A DNA stretch of 36,285 nucleotides from an uncultured Boseongicola sp. (GCA_938016355.1 CALLWO010000012.1:1-36285), one strand, 5' to 3'; numbered from the stretch's first letter, positions 24,562-35,571 are shown. Notes: generated by a model from the letters alone, not told the origin. Made by a program: numbers and translations.

Positions 24562-25554
24562 ATGGCCGCCGCTGCTAGGGCCTCCTCTCACGCACCTCAT
24601 ATTCCTGTTCTTATCGGCCCAATTCTAGAGGCCTGCGCACCAATTTCCGGACGATGGTTGGACGGCACTTTCGGCGCGGGCGGTTATGCGCGAGCGCTTC
24701 TGGACGCAGGTGCCGAACTAGTTGTTGGAGTGGATCGCGATCCAACGGTTTTCGATCTCGCATCGAATTGGTCGGATGATTACGGCGAGAGACTAGTGCT
24801 CGTTGAGGGTGAATTTTCCGATTTAGACCAATATGTTGAAGGCGGGTTAGATGGCGTTGTTCTTGATCTGGGCGTCTCGTCGATGCAGTTGGATCAGGCG
24901 GAGCGCGGGTTTTCGTTCATGTCAGATGGTCCCTTGGATATGCGTATGAGCCAATCGGGAACCTCCGCAGCTGACATCGTTGCCGACGCGGATGAGGGAC
25001 AACTCGCGGACATCCTGTATCATTACGGCGAAGAGCGAGCGTCAAGGCGGATCGCTCGTGCCATTGTTGCCGCTCGGACGAGCGCTCCTATTGTGACAAC
25101 GGCCGCATTGGTCAAGATCGTCGAAGCTTGTTTGCCCCGACCGAAGCCTGGGCAAAGCCACCCGGCAACGCGGACGTTTCAGGCGCTTCGGATCGCGGTG
25201 AACGATGAATTTGGTCAATTAGTTGCCGGACTAGAGGCTGCCGAGCGCGCCCTAAGCCCGAACGGGTGGTTGGCGGTGGTCAGTTTTCACTCGCTGGAAG
25301 ATCGAGTGGTGAAGAGGTTTTTTCAGGAACGATCTGGCAAGGCCAGCGGAGGAAACCGCTATCAACCGCAAGTGCTCGCTGACGCGCCGCGATTCAAAGC
25401 GCGGAACAAAGGATTGACAGCGGATAGCGAAGAATTGAAGCGAAACCCACGAAGTCGGTCGGCAACGTTGCGCGTTGGGCAGCGAACCGAGGCTCCCGCA
25501 GGTATGGTCAATCGGCAGAAACTCGGATTGCCAAAATTGGTGTTGGACGGATAA
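24562..25554 (+). CDS. rsmH: 16S rRNA (cytosine-1402-N4)-methyltransferase
   Basis: This 330-residue SAM-dependent methyltransferase (formerly MraW) modifies C1402 of 16S rRNA in the decoding centre. HIPVL opens the protein, the SAM site is [16 protein letters not shown] followed by VGVDRDP, and [19 protein letters not shown] and [14 protein letters not shown] are family hallmarks. AGGAGG precedes the ATG, inside the 3' end of mraZ. It abuts ftsL with no gap. Confidence 0.97.
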   Translation: MAAAARASSHAPHIPVLIGPILEACAPISGRWLDGTFGAGGYARALLDAGAELVVGVDRDPTVFDLASNWSDDYGERLVLVEGEFSDLDQYVEGGLDGVVLDLGVSSMQLDQAERGFSFMSDGPLDMRMSQSGTSAADIVADADEGQLADILYHYGEERASRRIARAIVAARTSAPIVTTAALVKIVEACLPRPKPGQSHPATRTFQALRIAVNDEFGQLVAGLEAAERALSPNGWLAVVSFHSLEDRVVKRFFQERSGKASGGNRYQPQVLADAPRFKARNKGLTADSEELKRNPRSRSATLRVGQRTEAPAGMVNRQKLGLPKLVLDG

Positions 25555-25902
25555 ATGCGATCATTTTTCTTTGTTATTACAGGCTTATTTGTAATGGCGC
25601 TGGCCGTTTGGGCCTATCGTCAAAACTATGAGACGCAGGCAAGCCTTCGGGAAGTAGCCCAATTGCGATCCGAAATCTCTGGCTTGCGCGAGCGCGCGGG
25701 CGTATTGCGCGCGGAATGGGCTTATTTGAACCGTCCCGAGCGTCTGGCCGACCTCGCAGACATCAATTTTGACAGCCTCGGCCTCTTGCCGCTTCGCCCA
25801 GATCACTTTGGCCACATTGACCAGATCACATATCCCATTGAGCCTCTGCCACCGATCATGGTGCCGGTTGAGGTTATGAGCCGTTTGGGAGCAAACCAAT
25901 GA
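25555..25902 (+). CDS. ftsL: cell division protein FtsL
   Basis: This 115-residue bitopic inner membrane protein has one N-terminal helix (about 3-20) and a periplasmic coiled coil (about 26-58, with heptad leucines in LREVAQLRSEISGLRERAGV). The conserved EWAYLNRPERLADLA segment follows. FtsL joins FtsB and FtsQ in the divisome. The ATG follows the rsmH stop directly and its own stop overlaps ftsI by four bases (ATGA), so translation is coupled on both sides. Confidence 0.92.
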   Translation: MRSFFFVITGLFVMALAVWAYRQNYETQASLREVAQLRSEISGLRERAGVLRAEWAYLNRPERLADLADINFDSLGLLPLRPDHFGHIDQITYPIEPLPPIMVPVEVMSRLGANQ

Positions 25903-27680
25903 CACGTACACCGCTCCGCCCTTTAGCCCGAATTCTGGCGGCGCGTCGAGTCGGTGAGAACCCCGACTCGATAGAACGCGAAAACCTAGAGCAACGCCAC
26001 GAGGCGGCGCGGGATGACTCCCGCGCACGTGCCGAAGGCCGATTATTGATCCTCGGTGTCTTCTTCCTATGCGCATTTGTGATGGTTGCGATGAAGATGT
26101 CGGCCTTGGCCGCCAGCGATCCGTCCGAGCCAAAGATTGCCGCGACCGGCGCACAGATTGTTGCGGCCCGCGCAGATATTACAGATCGTAACGGTCGAAT
26201 CCTTGCAACAAATCTGTCGACACATGCGCTTTATGCCCAGCCGCCTTTGATGATAGAGCCCGAGCGCGCGGCAGCCGAACTGGCCGAGATCTTCCCCGAT
26301 TTGGATGCTGAGAAGTTACAAAGGAAATTTACGGGCAATAGGAAATTCATTTGGATAAAGCGGCGGATCAGCCCAGAGCAGCAGCAAGCCGTTTTTGATA
26401 TTGGTGATCCAGGACTTCTTTTTGGCCCTCGTGAAATGCGACTTTACCCTAACGGCCAAGTTGCCGCACATGTCTTGGGCGGAGCTGGGTTTGGTCGCGA
26501 AGGGGTTTCTTCTGCAGAGTTGATCGGTGTTGCGGGAATTGAGCGCGCCATGGACGAAACTCTGCGTGACCCAGGTCGTGGCGACGTTGCGCTGGCGCTT
26601 TCCATTGATCTGACCGTACAGGCTGCTGTCGAGCGTGTGCTTGAGGGTGGTATGCGCCTAATGAATGCAAAGGGCGCGGCGGCCGTTCTGATGAACATTC
26701 ACACCGGCGAGATCGTGTCTCTTGCAAGCCTACCGGATTTTGATCCAAACGACCGACCCCAGCCTTTGACTAGCGGCGATCCTGGTGACTCACCATTGTT
26801 CAATCGGGCGGTTCAAGGTGTCTACGAGCTCGGATCGACATACAAGATTTTTGCCGTGGCACAAGGAATAGACGAGAAAATCGTAAGCCGTTCCACGATG
26901 GTCGATATCACAGGTCCGCTTCGTTGGGGAAAGCATAAGATCCGTGATTTTCGCAACTATGGTAAAGCTTTGTCGGTTGAAGACGTTATTGTAAAGTCAT
27001 CAAATATCGGAACTGCACGGATCGCCCAAAAGATCGGTGTTGAACGTCAGAAATCATTTTTGGGCCAATTGGGGCTCTTGGATGCAACTCCAGTTGAGTT
27101 GGCCGAGGCACGGCGTGCAATGCCACTTCTCCCCAAGAATTGGTCCGAGATTTCGACCATGACGATCTCTTACGGCCACGGCATCTCCGCCAGCCCACTG
27201 CACCTAGCGTCAGCCTATGCAAGCCTTTTGAATGGCGGATTAAAAGTCGAGCCAACTTTGCTTCGTCAGGATCAATATGTGCGGGGCTCTCGGATCGTCA
27301 GCGAAAACACATCGAAACAAGCCCGTGAGATTTTGCGCCAAGTCGTGACAAGAGGAACAGCAAGTTTTGGCGAGGTGCCTGGTTATCGCGTCGGCGGAAA
27401 AACGGGTACGGCTGATAAGGCAAAAAGCACAGGCGGCTATTATGAGGACAAAGTGATTGCAACTTTTGCCAGCGTGTTTCCGGCCGATGATCCGCAATAT
27501 GTATTGGTTGTTTCGTTGGATGAGCCCGTTGAGACAAGCGGCAAGGAGCCTCGGCGTACAGCAGGCTGGACTGCAGTGCCGGTCTCGGCTGAAGTTATTC
27601 GTCGCGTCGCTCCACTTCTTGGGCTTGCACCGGGCGTTGAACAAGTAGCGACGAGCGGTATAACACTGGCGCGGAATTGA
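25899..27680 (+). CDS. ftsI: septal peptidoglycan transpeptidase FtsI (PBP3)
   Basis: This 593-residue class B penicillin-binding protein crosslinks septal peptidoglycan. It has a cytoplasmic tail (1-47), a membrane helix (about 48-67), a periplasmic PBP dimerisation domain and a transpeptidase domain. Active-site motifs are S313-T-Y-K316, S367-S-N and K501-T-G-T, in normal order. The long basic/acidic N-terminal tail is usual for Rhodobacterales. It works with FtsW, whose gene is not in this window. Confidence 0.96.
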   Translation: MTRTPLRPLARILAARRVGENPDSIERENLEQRHEAARDDSRARAEGRLLILGVFFLCAFVMVAMKMSALAASDPSEPKIAATGAQIVAARADITDRNGRILATNLSTHALYAQPPLMIEPERAAAELAEIFPDLDAEKLQRKFTGNRKFIWIKRRISPEQQQAVFDIGDPGLLFGPREMRLYPNGQVAAHVLGGAGFGREGVSSAELIGVAGIERAMDETLRDPGRGDVALALSIDLTVQAAVERVLEGGMRLMNAKGAAAVLMNIHTGEIVSLASLPDFDPNDRPQPLTSGDPGDSPLFNRAVQGVYELGSTYKIFAVAQGIDEKIVSRSTMVDITGPLRWGKHKIRDFRNYGKALSVEDVIVKSSNIGTARIAQKIGVERQKSFLGQLGLLDATPVELAEARRAMPLLPKNWSEISTMTISYGHGISASPLHLASAYASLLNGGLKVEPTLLRQDQYVRGSRIVSENTSKQAREILRQVVTRGTASFGEVPGYRVGGKTGTADKAKSTGGYYEDKVIATFASVFPADDPQYVLVVSLDEPVETSGKEPRRTAGWTAVPVSAEVIRRVAPLLGLAPGVEQVATSGITLARN

Positions 27681-27703
27681 CCGAACGACAGTAGAGGGAC
27701 TCA

Positions 27704-29206
27704 ATGCAAACGCGGGCAAAGTCAAAGGCGCTTTCTGAGCTCGGATTGACCGCGCGCAATGCATTTGACGTGTCTGTTACGGGGCTGAGCGTGGACAGCC
27801 GCAACGTCCGAGAGGGGCATTTGTTTTTTGCGTTGCCGGGGAATGCGGTTCATGGTGCCGAGTTCATTCAATATGCGATCCGACAACACGCGGGCGCAGT
27901 CTTAACCGATCGCGAAGGGGCTGCAATCGCGGAGACAATTTTGGAAGAAAGCGGCGTCCCGTTGATCGTTGCCGAAGATCCGCGGGAAGCTTTGGCGTTC
28001 ACTGCGTCTTTGTGGTTTGAGGCCCAGCCGGAAGTTATAACCGCTGTTACCGGGACAAACGGAAAGACCAGTGTGGCGACCTTTGCGCGACAGCTTTGGG
28101 CTGAAATGGGTGCCGAAGCGGTTAACATCGGAACAACCGGCGTTGAGGGTGCGTTTTCAGCTCCATTGGCTCACACAACGCCAGAGCCAGTAACGCTTCA
28201 CGATATGCTCGCACGCATCGCGGATGCTGGGGTTACCCATGCTGCGATGGAGGCTTCCTCGCACGGTTTGGCGCAGCGACGCCTTGACGGTGTCCGGCTT
28301 GCGGCTGCTGCATTTACGAATCTTAGCCAGGATCATTTGGACTACCATCCAACGTTTGACGATTACTTCGAGGCAAAATCTGGCTTGTTCTCCAGGATTT
28401 TGCCGGAAGATGCGACAGCGGTGGTGAATATCGACGACGGTTGGGGTCCGCGAATGGCTGACATCGTAGATGTACGCGGCCAGGATTTACTAACTGTGGG
28501 TCGGAGTGAGGGAGCCGCGATTCGAATTTTGGGGCAACGTTTTGATGCGAAAGGTCAGGAGTGTCGTTTTGAATTCGGCGGGCGCGTTCGGCAAGCGCGG
28601 CTTGACCTTATTGGAGGTTTTCAAGCCGAAAACGCTCTTGTTGCGGCAGGTTTGTGCATTGCGACGGGAGCAGACCCGGACGAAACTTTCGATAGTTTGC
28701 GTGCGCTCCGTACGGTGCGCGGACGAATGCAATTTGCCGCACAGCGCGAAAACAGTGCGACGGTATTTGTCGATTACGCGCATACACCAGAAGCGTTGAA
28801 GACGGCATTGCAGGCGATCCGCCCGCATGTTTTGGGACGTTTGGTTGTCGTCTTTGGGGCTGGTGGAGACCGCGATCAGACAAAACGTCCGTTGATGGGC
28901 CGCGCGGCCGCCGACTATGCCGACATAGCATTCGTGACAGACGACAACCCACGTTCAGAAGATCCGTCGGTCATCCGCCGCTCTGTGCTGGATGGCGCAA
29001 AAAAGGGATCGGCTGAAGTTTACGAAGTTGGCGATCGAGCCGAAGCGATCTTGAGAGGCGTCGATGCGCTTGGCGCAGGAGACGCATTGCTCATAGCTGG
29101 TAAAGGGCATGAAACCGGCCAAGTGATTGGCGATGCAGTTCTTCCCTTTGACGACGTTGAACAAGCTAGTGTCGCAGTCGCGGCTTTGGACGGGAAGGGC
29201 TTGTGA
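27704..29206 (+). CDS. murE: UDP-MurNAc-L-Ala-D-Glu:meso-diaminopimelate ligase
   Basis: This 500-residue ATP-dependent Mur ligase adds the third residue of the peptidoglycan stem peptide in the cytosol. The ATP loop TGTNGKTS is at 116-123. DNPRSE at 414-419 is the motif that selects meso-diaminopimelate (Lys-adding enzymes differ), so the organism has DAP-type peptidoglycan. It starts 23 bases after ftsI and its stop overlaps murF (GTGA). Confidence 0.97.
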   Translation: MQTRAKSKALSELGLTARNAFDVSVTGLSVDSRNVREGHLFFALPGNAVHGAEFIQYAIRQHAGAVLTDREGAAIAETILEESGVPLIVAEDPREALAFTASLWFEAQPEVITAVTGTNGKTSVATFARQLWAEMGAEAVNIGTTGVEGAFSAPLAHTTPEPVTLHDMLARIADAGVTHAAMEASSHGLAQRRLDGVRLAAAAFTNLSQDHLDYHPTFDDYFEAKSGLFSRILPEDATAVVNIDDGWGPRMADIVDVRGQDLLTVGRSEGAAIRILGQRFDAKGQECRFEFGGRVRQARLDLIGGFQAENALVAAGLCIATGADPDETFDSLRALRTVRGRMQFAAQRENSATVFVDYAHTPEALKTALQAIRPHVLGRLVVVFGAGGDRDQTKRPLMGRAAADYADIAFVTDDNPRSEDPSVIRRSVLDGAKKGSAEVYEVGDRAEAILRGVDALGAGDALLIAGKGHETGQVIGDAVLPFDDVEQASVAVAALDGKGL

Positions 29207-30654
29207 GCGTGCTTTGGACACGGGACGCAGCGGTTGCCGCAACAAGCGGCCAAATGCAAGGGTCAGACTGGGTGTCGACAGGCGTCTCGATCGATACGCG
29301 TACTTTGAAACCGGGTGACATATTTGTCGCGCTTAGTGATGCGCGCGACGGGCATGACTTTGTGGCGGATGCTCTGTCAAAAGGCGCGGCGGCAGCCTTG
29401 GTGTCTCACATTCCATCGAATGTGGAATCGGCAGCACCGCTCTTGATCGTTGACGATGTTTTGGCCGGATTGGAAAGATTGGCGATTGCTGCCCGCGCGC
29501 GCACTAAAGCACAAGTGATTGCTGTCACGGGGTCGGCGGGAAAAACATCGACAAAAGAAATGCTCCGGCACGTTCTGGTCGCGCAAGGGCGCACCCATGC
29601 AGCCGAAGCAAGCTATAACAATCATTGGGGCGTGCCGTTAACGCTGGCAAGGATGCCCGCGGATACTGATTTTGCGATTGTCGAGATTGGAATGAATCAT
29701 CCCGGCGAAATCGCGCCATTGTCCAAGATTGCGCGCCCAAATGTGGCCATAATAACGACGGTAGCTGCCGCCCATTTGGAAGCTTTTGACGACATTGAAG
29801 GTATCGCTTTCGAAAAAGCATCGATCTTTGAGGGACTTGAACCCGAGGGCGCCGCCGTTTTTAATTCCGATGTCGAAACGGCGATGGTCTTACATGATTG
29901 TGCCAAACGTCATTCCAATCGATTAGTGAGTTTTGGCATCTTGCCAGGCGCGACACTCCATTGCCATGACCTTCGACTCTACGCCAATTCAAGCGTCGTT
30001 CGTGGAACCTTTCGTGGAGATAGCTTTCTGTTCAAAGTTGGCGCCCCGGGACGGCATTTTGCAATGAACGCACTTGCAGTTTATGGCGCGGCCTGTCTCG
30101 TTGGCGCGGATGCGGCTGTTGTGGCTTGTGACATTGCAACTTGGACGGTCCCAGAGGGGCGTGGCCGTCGCAAAACGCTGACACTGGATACGCTTGAAGA
30201 CTTACGTATCGATTTGATCGATGATGCGTTCAATGCAAACCCGGCGTCGATGATCGCAGCCTTTGAGGTTCTCGCGGCGCTTGACCCAACAGACGGCGTT
30301 GGGCGGGTCAACAAAGGAAGACGTGTCGCTATATTGGGCGATATGCTCGAGCTTGGGCCAAGCGAACAAGCATTGCACGCCGCATTGGCTGACCATCCAG
30401 CAATGGATTTGATCGACCAGGTGCATTGTGTCGGGCCAAAGATGCGCGCAATGTATGAGGCACTGCCAGAAGCGCGTCGCGGACGCTGGACCGAAAGTGC
30501 GAATGAACTCGCGAAAGACGCACACAAACTGATAGATGCTGGCGATGTGGTGCTGGTAAAGGGATCGAAGGGTAGTCGTGTCAGCCAAGTCGCCGCCGCA
30601 TTGGCAGCGCTCGACCGCGGATCGGCCAAGACAGACGAGCAAGGGTTGGAATAG
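29203..30654 (+). CDS. murF: UDP-MurNAc-tripeptide:D-alanyl-D-alanine ligase
   Basis: This 483-residue Mur ligase adds D-Ala-D-Ala to complete the UDP-MurNAc-pentapeptide. The ATP loop TGSAGKTS is at 109-116, followed by [13 protein letters not shown] and [10 protein letters not shown], which are MurF hallmarks, and by [11 protein letters not shown] in the C-terminal part. It starts with GTG inside the murE stop and ends one base before mraY. Confidence 0.97.
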   Translation: MSVLWTRDAAVAATSGQMQGSDWVSTGVSIDTRTLKPGDIFVALSDARDGHDFVADALSKGAAAALVSHIPSNVESAAPLLIVDDVLAGLERLAIAARARTKAQVIAVTGSAGKTSTKEMLRHVLVAQGRTHAAEASYNNHWGVPLTLARMPADTDFAIVEIGMNHPGEIAPLSKIARPNVAIITTVAAAHLEAFDDIEGIAFEKASIFEGLEPEGAAVFNSDVETAMVLHDCAKRHSNRLVSFGILPGATLHCHDLRLYANSSVVRGTFRGDSFLFKVGAPGRHFAMNALAVYGAACLVGADAAVVACDIATWTVPEGRGRRKTLTLDTLEDLRIDLIDDAFNANPASMIAAFEVLAALDPTDGVGRVNKGRRVAILGDMLELGPSEQALHAALADHPAMDLIDQVHCVGPKMRAMYEALPEARRGRWTESANELAKDAHKLIDAGDVVLVKGSKGSRVSQVAAALAALDRGSAKTDEQGLE

Positions 30655-30655
30655 T

Positions 30656-31735
30656 ATGCTTTATTGGCTGACAGCATTCTCTGATGGCGGTGATTTTTTC
30701 AACCTTTTCAGATACATAACCTTTCGTGCGGGAGGTGCATTTTTTACCGCGCTTATTTTTGGATTTATCTTCGGCCAACCTCTGATTAATGTACTAAGGC
30801 GTCGTCAAGGCAAAGGACAACCGATTAGAGATGATGGCCCGGAGGGGCATTTTGCCAAAGCAGGAACGCCCACAATGGGCGGCGTCTTGATCCTTGGGGC
30901 ATTGATCACCTCATCGTTGCTCTGGGCACGATTGGACATTGGGTACGTTTGGCTGATCCTTTTTGTGACGATTGCCTTCGGCGCGATTGGTTTCATGGAT
31001 GATTATCAGAAAGTGACCAAGAACAGCCATGCAGGTGTTTCCGGAAAAGTGCGGCTTGGTCTTGGATTTGTGATCGCCGCAATCGCTGGCATCTGGGCAA
31101 CGTCGATGCATCCTGCTGACTTACAAAACCAACTGGCTATTCCAGTCATTTCGATGCTTCTGAACCTCGGCATTCTATTTGTACCGTTTGCAATGCTCGT
31201 TATTGTCGGGTCTGCGAATGCAGTAAATCTGACTGATGGGCTGGATGGGCTGGCAATCATGCCGGTGATGATTGCGGCTGGCTCACTGGGCGTAATTGCC
31301 TATGCGGTTGGGCGAACGGATTTCACGGAGTATCTTGGCATCAATTATGTTCCCGGCACGGGTGAAATACTGATTTTCTCGGCTGGGCTGATTGGCGGTG
31401 GGCTTGGCTTCCTTTGGTACAATGCGCCGCCGGCTGCTGTCTTCATGGGCGACACTGGTTCTCTGGCGCTAGGTGGTGCTCTGGGCGCTATTGCCGTTGC
31501 GACGAAACACGAAATCGTCCTTTCGATCATCGGTGGATTGTTTGTTGTCGAAGCACTGAGTGTGATCATTCAAGTGGCCTACTACAAACGAACAGGGAAA
31601 CGCGTATTTCTGATGGCGCCGATTCACCACCACTTTGAAAAGCAAGGGTGGGCCGAACCGCAGATCGTAATACGTTTCTGGATCATTTCGCTAATACTGG
31701 CACTTATTGGCCTGGCGACTTTGAAAGTCAGATAA
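30656..31735 (+). CDS. mraY: phospho-MurNAc-pentapeptide transferase
   Basis: This 359-residue, ten-helix inner membrane enzyme moves phospho-MurNAc-pentapeptide to undecaprenyl phosphate, making lipid I. The magnesium/catalytic aspartates are in FMDDYQK and in [10 protein letters not shown], and the third signature [12 protein letters not shown] and the APIHHHFE loop are intact. The chosen ATG (MLYWLTAF) is one base after murF; a longer frame from 30578 only overlaps murF. Confidence 0.97.
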   Translation: MLYWLTAFSDGGDFFNLFRYITFRAGGAFFTALIFGFIFGQPLINVLRRRQGKGQPIRDDGPEGHFAKAGTPTMGGVLILGALITSSLLWARLDIGYVWLILFVTIAFGAIGFMDDYQKVTKNSHAGVSGKVRLGLGFVIAAIAGIWATSMHPADLQNQLAIPVISMLLNLGILFVPFAMLVIVGSANAVNLTDGLDGLAIMPVMIAAGSLGVIAYAVGRTDFTEYLGINYVPGTGEILIFSAGLIGGGLGFLWYNAPPAAVFMGDTGSLALGGALGAIAVATKHEIVLSIIGGLFVVEALSVIIQVAYYKRTGKRVFLMAPIHHHFEKQGWAEPQIVIRFWIISLILALIGLATLKVR

Positions 31736-31868
31736 AGTTGTGTGCCTAATTGCGTCGCTGGACAGAACGGGAAATCGGGTTCAGTGAAAATGCGTTGTCA
31801 CTCGCGGAAGTCTTGGGGCAAACTTGATCAATTGCGGCGCGCTGTCGCCCTATCGGAAAGGTGCGAAG

Positions 31869-32267
31869 ATGGGTTTTTTGTTGAGATGGCTGGGCGCATT
31901 TGTTCTGCTGACCGCAACGTATAATCCGACGGGCGTCAGTTTTGTCGGTTGGGCGCACGCGAATTGGGAGGAGTCATTACCCCTGATCGTTTTGTTTGGC
32001 TTGATCATCCTCGTGGCCTACGTGCTTTTTCTGACGGCTGTGTTTCGTGGCATTGGAACACTGGGAGTCGGTCTAATTCTCTCGGTCTTCGCTGCGCTCA
32101 TATGGGTTTTGGTGGATTTCGGTTGGTTGTCGCTAGACAACCCGGGAGCGCTCACCTGGCTTGCGCTGGTCGCGATGTCGGTCGTTCTTGCACTTGGCAT
32201 GTATTGGGGGATCTTGTGGCGCCGCATGTCGGGACAGCTCGAAGTTGACGACAACAGTGAGGCTTAA
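31869..32267 (+). CDS. small four-helix membrane protein, DUF6524-like, inside the dcw cluster
   Basis: This 132-residue protein has four predicted membrane helices (about 4-22, 35-56, 61-81 and 92-115) and a short acidic tail. MGFLLRWLGAFVLLTATYNP resembles small alphaproteobacterial membrane proteins of the DUF6524 group; function unknown. AAGG lies seven bases before the ATG. It lies between mraY and murD, where most dcw clusters have no gene, and is followed three bases later by the murD start, so it should be co-expressed with cell wall synthesis. A role in envelope growth is inference from position only. Confidence 0.75.
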   Translation: MGFLLRWLGAFVLLTATYNPTGVSFVGWAHANWEESLPLIVLFGLIILVAYVLFLTAVFRGIGTLGVGLILSVFAALIWVLVDFGWLSLDNPGALTWLALVAMSVVLALGMYWGILWRRMSGQLEVDDNSEA

Positions 32268-32270
32268 GGT

Positions 32271-33689
32271 TTGATTCCTGTTCGTGGCGTCTCGGGATTA
32301 AAAATCGCGGTACTTGGATTGGGCCGGTCTGGTCTCTCCGCCGCGCGTGCACTTCAGGCCGGTGGTGCAGATGTACTTTGCTGGGACGACAGCGAAGACG
32401 CACGTGCCCGGGCGGAAAGTACCGGTCATTACATCGAAGACCTTTCCAAGACAGCCGCTTGGTCGGGTGTTGCCCGGCTCATTGTTTCGCCAGGGATTCC
32501 GCATCTCTATCCGCAGCCTAACTCAATCGTTGAGCTCGCGATGAAAACGGGTGTTCCGATTGATAACGACATTGGACTCTTCTTTCGCTCTTTCGGAATG
32601 GAAGGATGGGATCATTTCGCGGCGATACCAAAAGTCGTCGCAGTGACAGGGTCAAACGGCAAGTCAACAGTGTCCGCACTGATTCACCACTGTTTGGAAG
32701 CCGCGGGGCGGCCAAGTCAGTTGGCCGGGAACATCGGACGTGGTGTACTTGATATCGAACCACCGGAAGATGGCGGCGTCGTTGTCCTAGAGTTGTCGTC
32801 GTATCAAACCGAATTGGCGCGCGCACTGACGCCGGATATTGCTGTCTTCACGAATTTGACGCCGGACCATTTGGACCGCCACGGCGGGATCGGTGGTTAC
32901 TTTGCGGCCAAGAGAAGACTTTTTGCAGAAGGTGGCCCTGATCGTGCAATCGTGGGCGTCGACGAACCCGAAGGGCGATTTCTGACGGACCAGCTGTCAG
33001 AAGGTGCACAAGATGACCGCGTGATTCAGATTTCTGCCGGCAGAAAGCTGGATGGTCCGGGCTGGTCGGTGTTCGCGCGAAAGGGCTTCCTGTCAGAATA
33101 CCGAAAAGGGCGGCAAGTTGCCTCAATCGATTTGCGCAAATTGACGGGTTTGCCGGGCGCACACAATCATCAGAACGCCTGCGCTGCTTATGGTGTCCTC
33201 CGTTCACTAGGGCTTGCGCCCAAACTTGTAGAAGACGGTTTTGCGTCGTTCGAGGGACTTCCACATCGATCTCAAACGATTGCCGAAATAAACGGTGTGC
33301 GGTTCGTCAATGACTCAAAGGCGACTAATGTCGATAGCGCAAATATGGCGCTTTCTGCGTTCAAGGGCATTCGATGGATTGTCGGTGGGCAGATGAAAGA
33401 CGGTGGCATAGATGGCTTGCGATCTGGTCTTAAGAACGTTGCCAAGGCTTATGTCATAGGGCGACATGCGCGTGAAATCGCACTGTTGTTTGGCAATCTT
33501 CCATTAGAAGTTTGCGAGACGATGGACCGGGCCGTCGCGCGTGCGAGCGAAGAGGCTAAGTCCGGAGAGACAGTTCTTTTGGCCCCTGCAGCCGCGAGTT
33601 TTGATCAATACGATAATTTTGAAAGGCGTGGCGAAGATTTTATCGCCTGTGTGGAAGCCTTAGGAAATCAAGGAAAAGAAGATGAGTAA
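32271..33689 (+). CDS. murD: UDP-MurNAc-L-alanine:D-glutamate ligase
   Basis: This 472-residue Mur ligase adds D-glutamate to UDP-MurNAc-L-Ala. It has an N-terminal nucleotide-binding fold (VLGLGRSG, 14-21), the ATP loop TGSNGKST (126-133), and a C-terminal domain with [10 protein letters not shown]. The start is TTG at 32271, chosen because MIPVRG...KIAVLGLG aligns with related proteins and GAGG lies eight bases upstream; no ATG is available nearby. It overlaps the next gene by eight bases. Confidence 0.95.
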   Translation: MIPVRGVSGLKIAVLGLGRSGLSAARALQAGGADVLCWDDSEDARARAESTGHYIEDLSKTAAWSGVARLIVSPGIPHLYPQPNSIVELAMKTGVPIDNDIGLFFRSFGMEGWDHFAAIPKVVAVTGSNGKSTVSALIHHCLEAAGRPSQLAGNIGRGVLDIEPPEDGGVVVLELSSYQTELARALTPDIAVFTNLTPDHLDRHGGIGGYFAAKRRLFAEGGPDRAIVGVDEPEGRFLTDQLSEGAQDDRVIQISAGRKLDGPGWSVFARKGFLSEYRKGRQVASIDLRKLTGLPGAHNHQNACAAYGVLRSLGLAPKLVEDGFASFEGLPHRSQTIAEINGVRFVNDSKATNVDSANMALSAFKGIRWIVGGQMKDGGIDGLRSGLKNVAKAYVIGRHAREIALLFGNLPLEVCETMDRAVARASEEAKSGETVLLAPAAASFDQYDNFERRGEDFIACVEALGNQGKEDE

Positions 33690-34659
33690 TGAGAATCCGG
33701 TGCGCTGGGGCGTCCTAGGAGCCGCTAAATTCGCGAAGGACTTTATGGCTCGGGCCATTCATGCCGCGGACGGCGCGGAATTGGCAGGGCTTGCGACGTC
33801 AAGCGCCGAAAAGGCAAATGGATTCAAATCATTTGCTCCCAATATGCAAGTTTTTGACACCTACGATGCCCTACTGTCAGACCCGACAATCGATGCTGTT
33901 TACGTGCCACTGCCGAACCATCTGCATGTGGAGTGGACGCTGAAAGCACTGGCCGCTGGCAAGGCCGTGCTGACCGAAAAACCGATTGCCATGCGTGCGT
34001 CTGAATTCGATCAACTCATCGCGGCACGAGATGCCTCCGGAAGGCTTGCTGCCGAAGCCTATATGATCGTGCATCATCCTCAGTGGCAGATGGCGAAAAA
34101 GCTCGTGAAAGACGGCGCGATCGGCAAACTTCGGCATGTGCGAGGTGCGTTTTGCTACAATAACGCTGGCGCTACTGCGAATATCCGCAACAGACCGGAG
34201 ACTGGGGGGGGCGCTTTACGCGATATTGGTGTCTATACAATGGGGTCAACCCGCTATGTCACCGATCTTGAACCGACCAAAGTATCTGCAAAGATCGACT
34301 GGGAGAACGACGTGGATGTCTTGTCGTTAGTGCAGGCCGAGTTTTCAGAGTTCACGATGGAAACTATGATCTCGATGCGCATGGATAATCATCAGGAAAT
34401 GGCGTTCATGGGTGAGGATGGTTGCATAAGATTGACCGCGCCATTCAATCCAACTGTGTTCGGCGAAGCGACTCTGGTTTTGACCAGTGGCGGCGATACG
34501 CGCACATGGCGTTGGTCAGGGGTCAGCCATTACGTTGAACAGGTTCAGAATTTCGGCTCAGCAATGCGAGGAGAGATTGTGTACCCTTGTCCGCTGGAAT
34601 TTAGCCGCGGCACGCAGGTGATGATTGACCTAGCTTTAGAATCAGGTCGGCCAGATTAG
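33682..34659 (+). CDS. Gfo/Idh/MocA-family NAD(P)-dependent oxidoreductase
   Basis: This 325-residue protein has an N-terminal Rossmann fold ([12 protein letters not shown], 10-21) with the family's TEKPIA motif, whose lysine is catalytic, and a C-terminal alpha/beta substrate domain with [11 protein letters not shown]. Substrates in the family are sugars, cyclitols and related compounds; the one here is unknown. AGGA precedes the ATG, which overlaps the end of murD by eight bases, so it is translated from the dcw transcript. ftsW is usually the next gene at this position. Its 3' end overlaps the convergent J-domain gene by four bases. Confidence 0.9.
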   Translation: MSNENPVRWGVLGAAKFAKDFMARAIHAADGAELAGLATSSAEKANGFKSFAPNMQVFDTYDALLSDPTIDAVYVPLPNHLHVEWTLKALAAGKAVLTEKPIAMRASEFDQLIAARDASGRLAAEAYMIVHHPQWQMAKKLVKDGAIGKLRHVRGAFCYNNAGATANIRNRPETGGGALRDIGVYTMGSTRYVTDLEPTKVSAKIDWENDVDVLSLVQAEFSEFTMETMISMRMDNHQEMAFMGEDGCIRLTAPFNPTVFGEATLVLTSGGDTRTWRWSGVSHYVEQVQNFGSAMRGEIVYPCPLEFSRGTQVMIDLALESGRPD

Positions 34660-35261
34660 GCACCGAAGCAGATCGTCACAGCAGTTGCACCTGGGAAATG
34701 TGATTTCAACATCGACTCTGGTACATTCAATTTGCCGTTGCCGCCAGTCGAAGCCTTGAATGTGAGGGACTGCGGCGCGACCGACCGACCGTCGATCAAC
34801 TGACCGGTTGGAACAACAACTGTGTTCTTCCCTGCCGACAGTGGTGTTTCAACAAAGTACACGACTTTGCGTCCAAGGCGCTCAACACGATGCGCAAAAT
34901 GACCTTCATCGCCCGCGATTTCAGCAAGTTCGTTCAATGCGTTTTCACCAAGATCGGTAACGCGCGGCTTCAATGAAGGGCGCGGGCTTACTTTGCCGGC
35001 GTTAGGAGCTGTAGCAGGTTTTGCAGCTGCCTGTGCATTCGCTGGCTGTTGAAGCGGGCGCGAGACTGCACGCTCCTTTAGCAACGAATATGCAGCATTG
35101 ATGTTGGCCAGCTCTGCATCCGATCCCACCCCACGATCCGGGTGCATTGCAAAGGCCAACTTTTTCCATGCATCACGAATTTCAACATCCGTCGCATGCG
35201 CACCGACACCAAGTGTCTGGTGGGCATCATTGACGGCTTGTGCTTTTTGAATTGGCGACAT
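34656..35261 (-). CDS. small J-domain protein, paralog 1
   Basis: This 201-residue protein has an N-terminal J domain (about 12-66) with the essential HPD at 40-42 (FAMHPDRGVG), an alanine/proline-rich linker (about 70-98) and a C-terminal domain (about 99-201) with GRKVVYFVETPLSAGKNTVV, VPTGQLIDGR and SHFPGA. It lacks the glycine-rich and zinc-finger regions of DnaJ, so it is a class III (J-domain-only) co-chaperone. The J domain should stimulate an Hsp70; the C-terminal domain, shared with the next gene, is not one I recognise. ATG at 35261 with a weak GAG upstream. Confidence 0.85.
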   Translation of the reverse strand: MSPIQKAQAVNDAHQTLGVGAHATDVEIRDAWKKLAFAMHPDRGVGSDAELANINAAYSLLKERAVSRPLQQPANAQAAAKPATAPNAGKVSPRPSLKPRVTDLGENALNELAEIAGDEGHFAHRVERLGRKVVYFVETPLSAGKNTVVVPTGQLIDGRSVAPQSLTFKASTGGNGKLNVPESMLKSHFPGATAVTICFGA

Positions 35262-35571
35262 GGGGCACTCGTTACTTTTTCAGGCCGGTAGGTACGGGTG
35301 GGTACCTTGTTCGGCGGGGGACACTCATAAACAACGCCAAAACACTGGCGATGAAGAGTGTATAGCACAGAGTTGCCTAAATTTCGACAGAAACGGACCA
35401 GAAATCGGCACATTTCGAGGGAACAAACTGTTTCTATTAGGCTTATTAATGATGTATTAGAAAATAAATACTAATAATTTCAAATATTTAACACAGTTAC
35501 TCTCTTCGCTGCGATAAGGTATAGCGTTTCAAAGAATATGGCAAAAGGGCGACGCGCGTGCTGCCTAGCCT
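35262..35571. other. AT-rich intergenic region between the two J-domain genes
   Basis: About 310 bases without a credible gene. The part at 35440-35510 is strongly AT-rich (for example AATAAATACTAATAATTTC) and probably holds the promoter of the J-domain gene to its left on the minus strand. A small inverted repeat, GCCAAAACACTGGC, is at 35337-35350. I see no clear terminator for the J-domain gene to the right. Confidence 0.4.
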
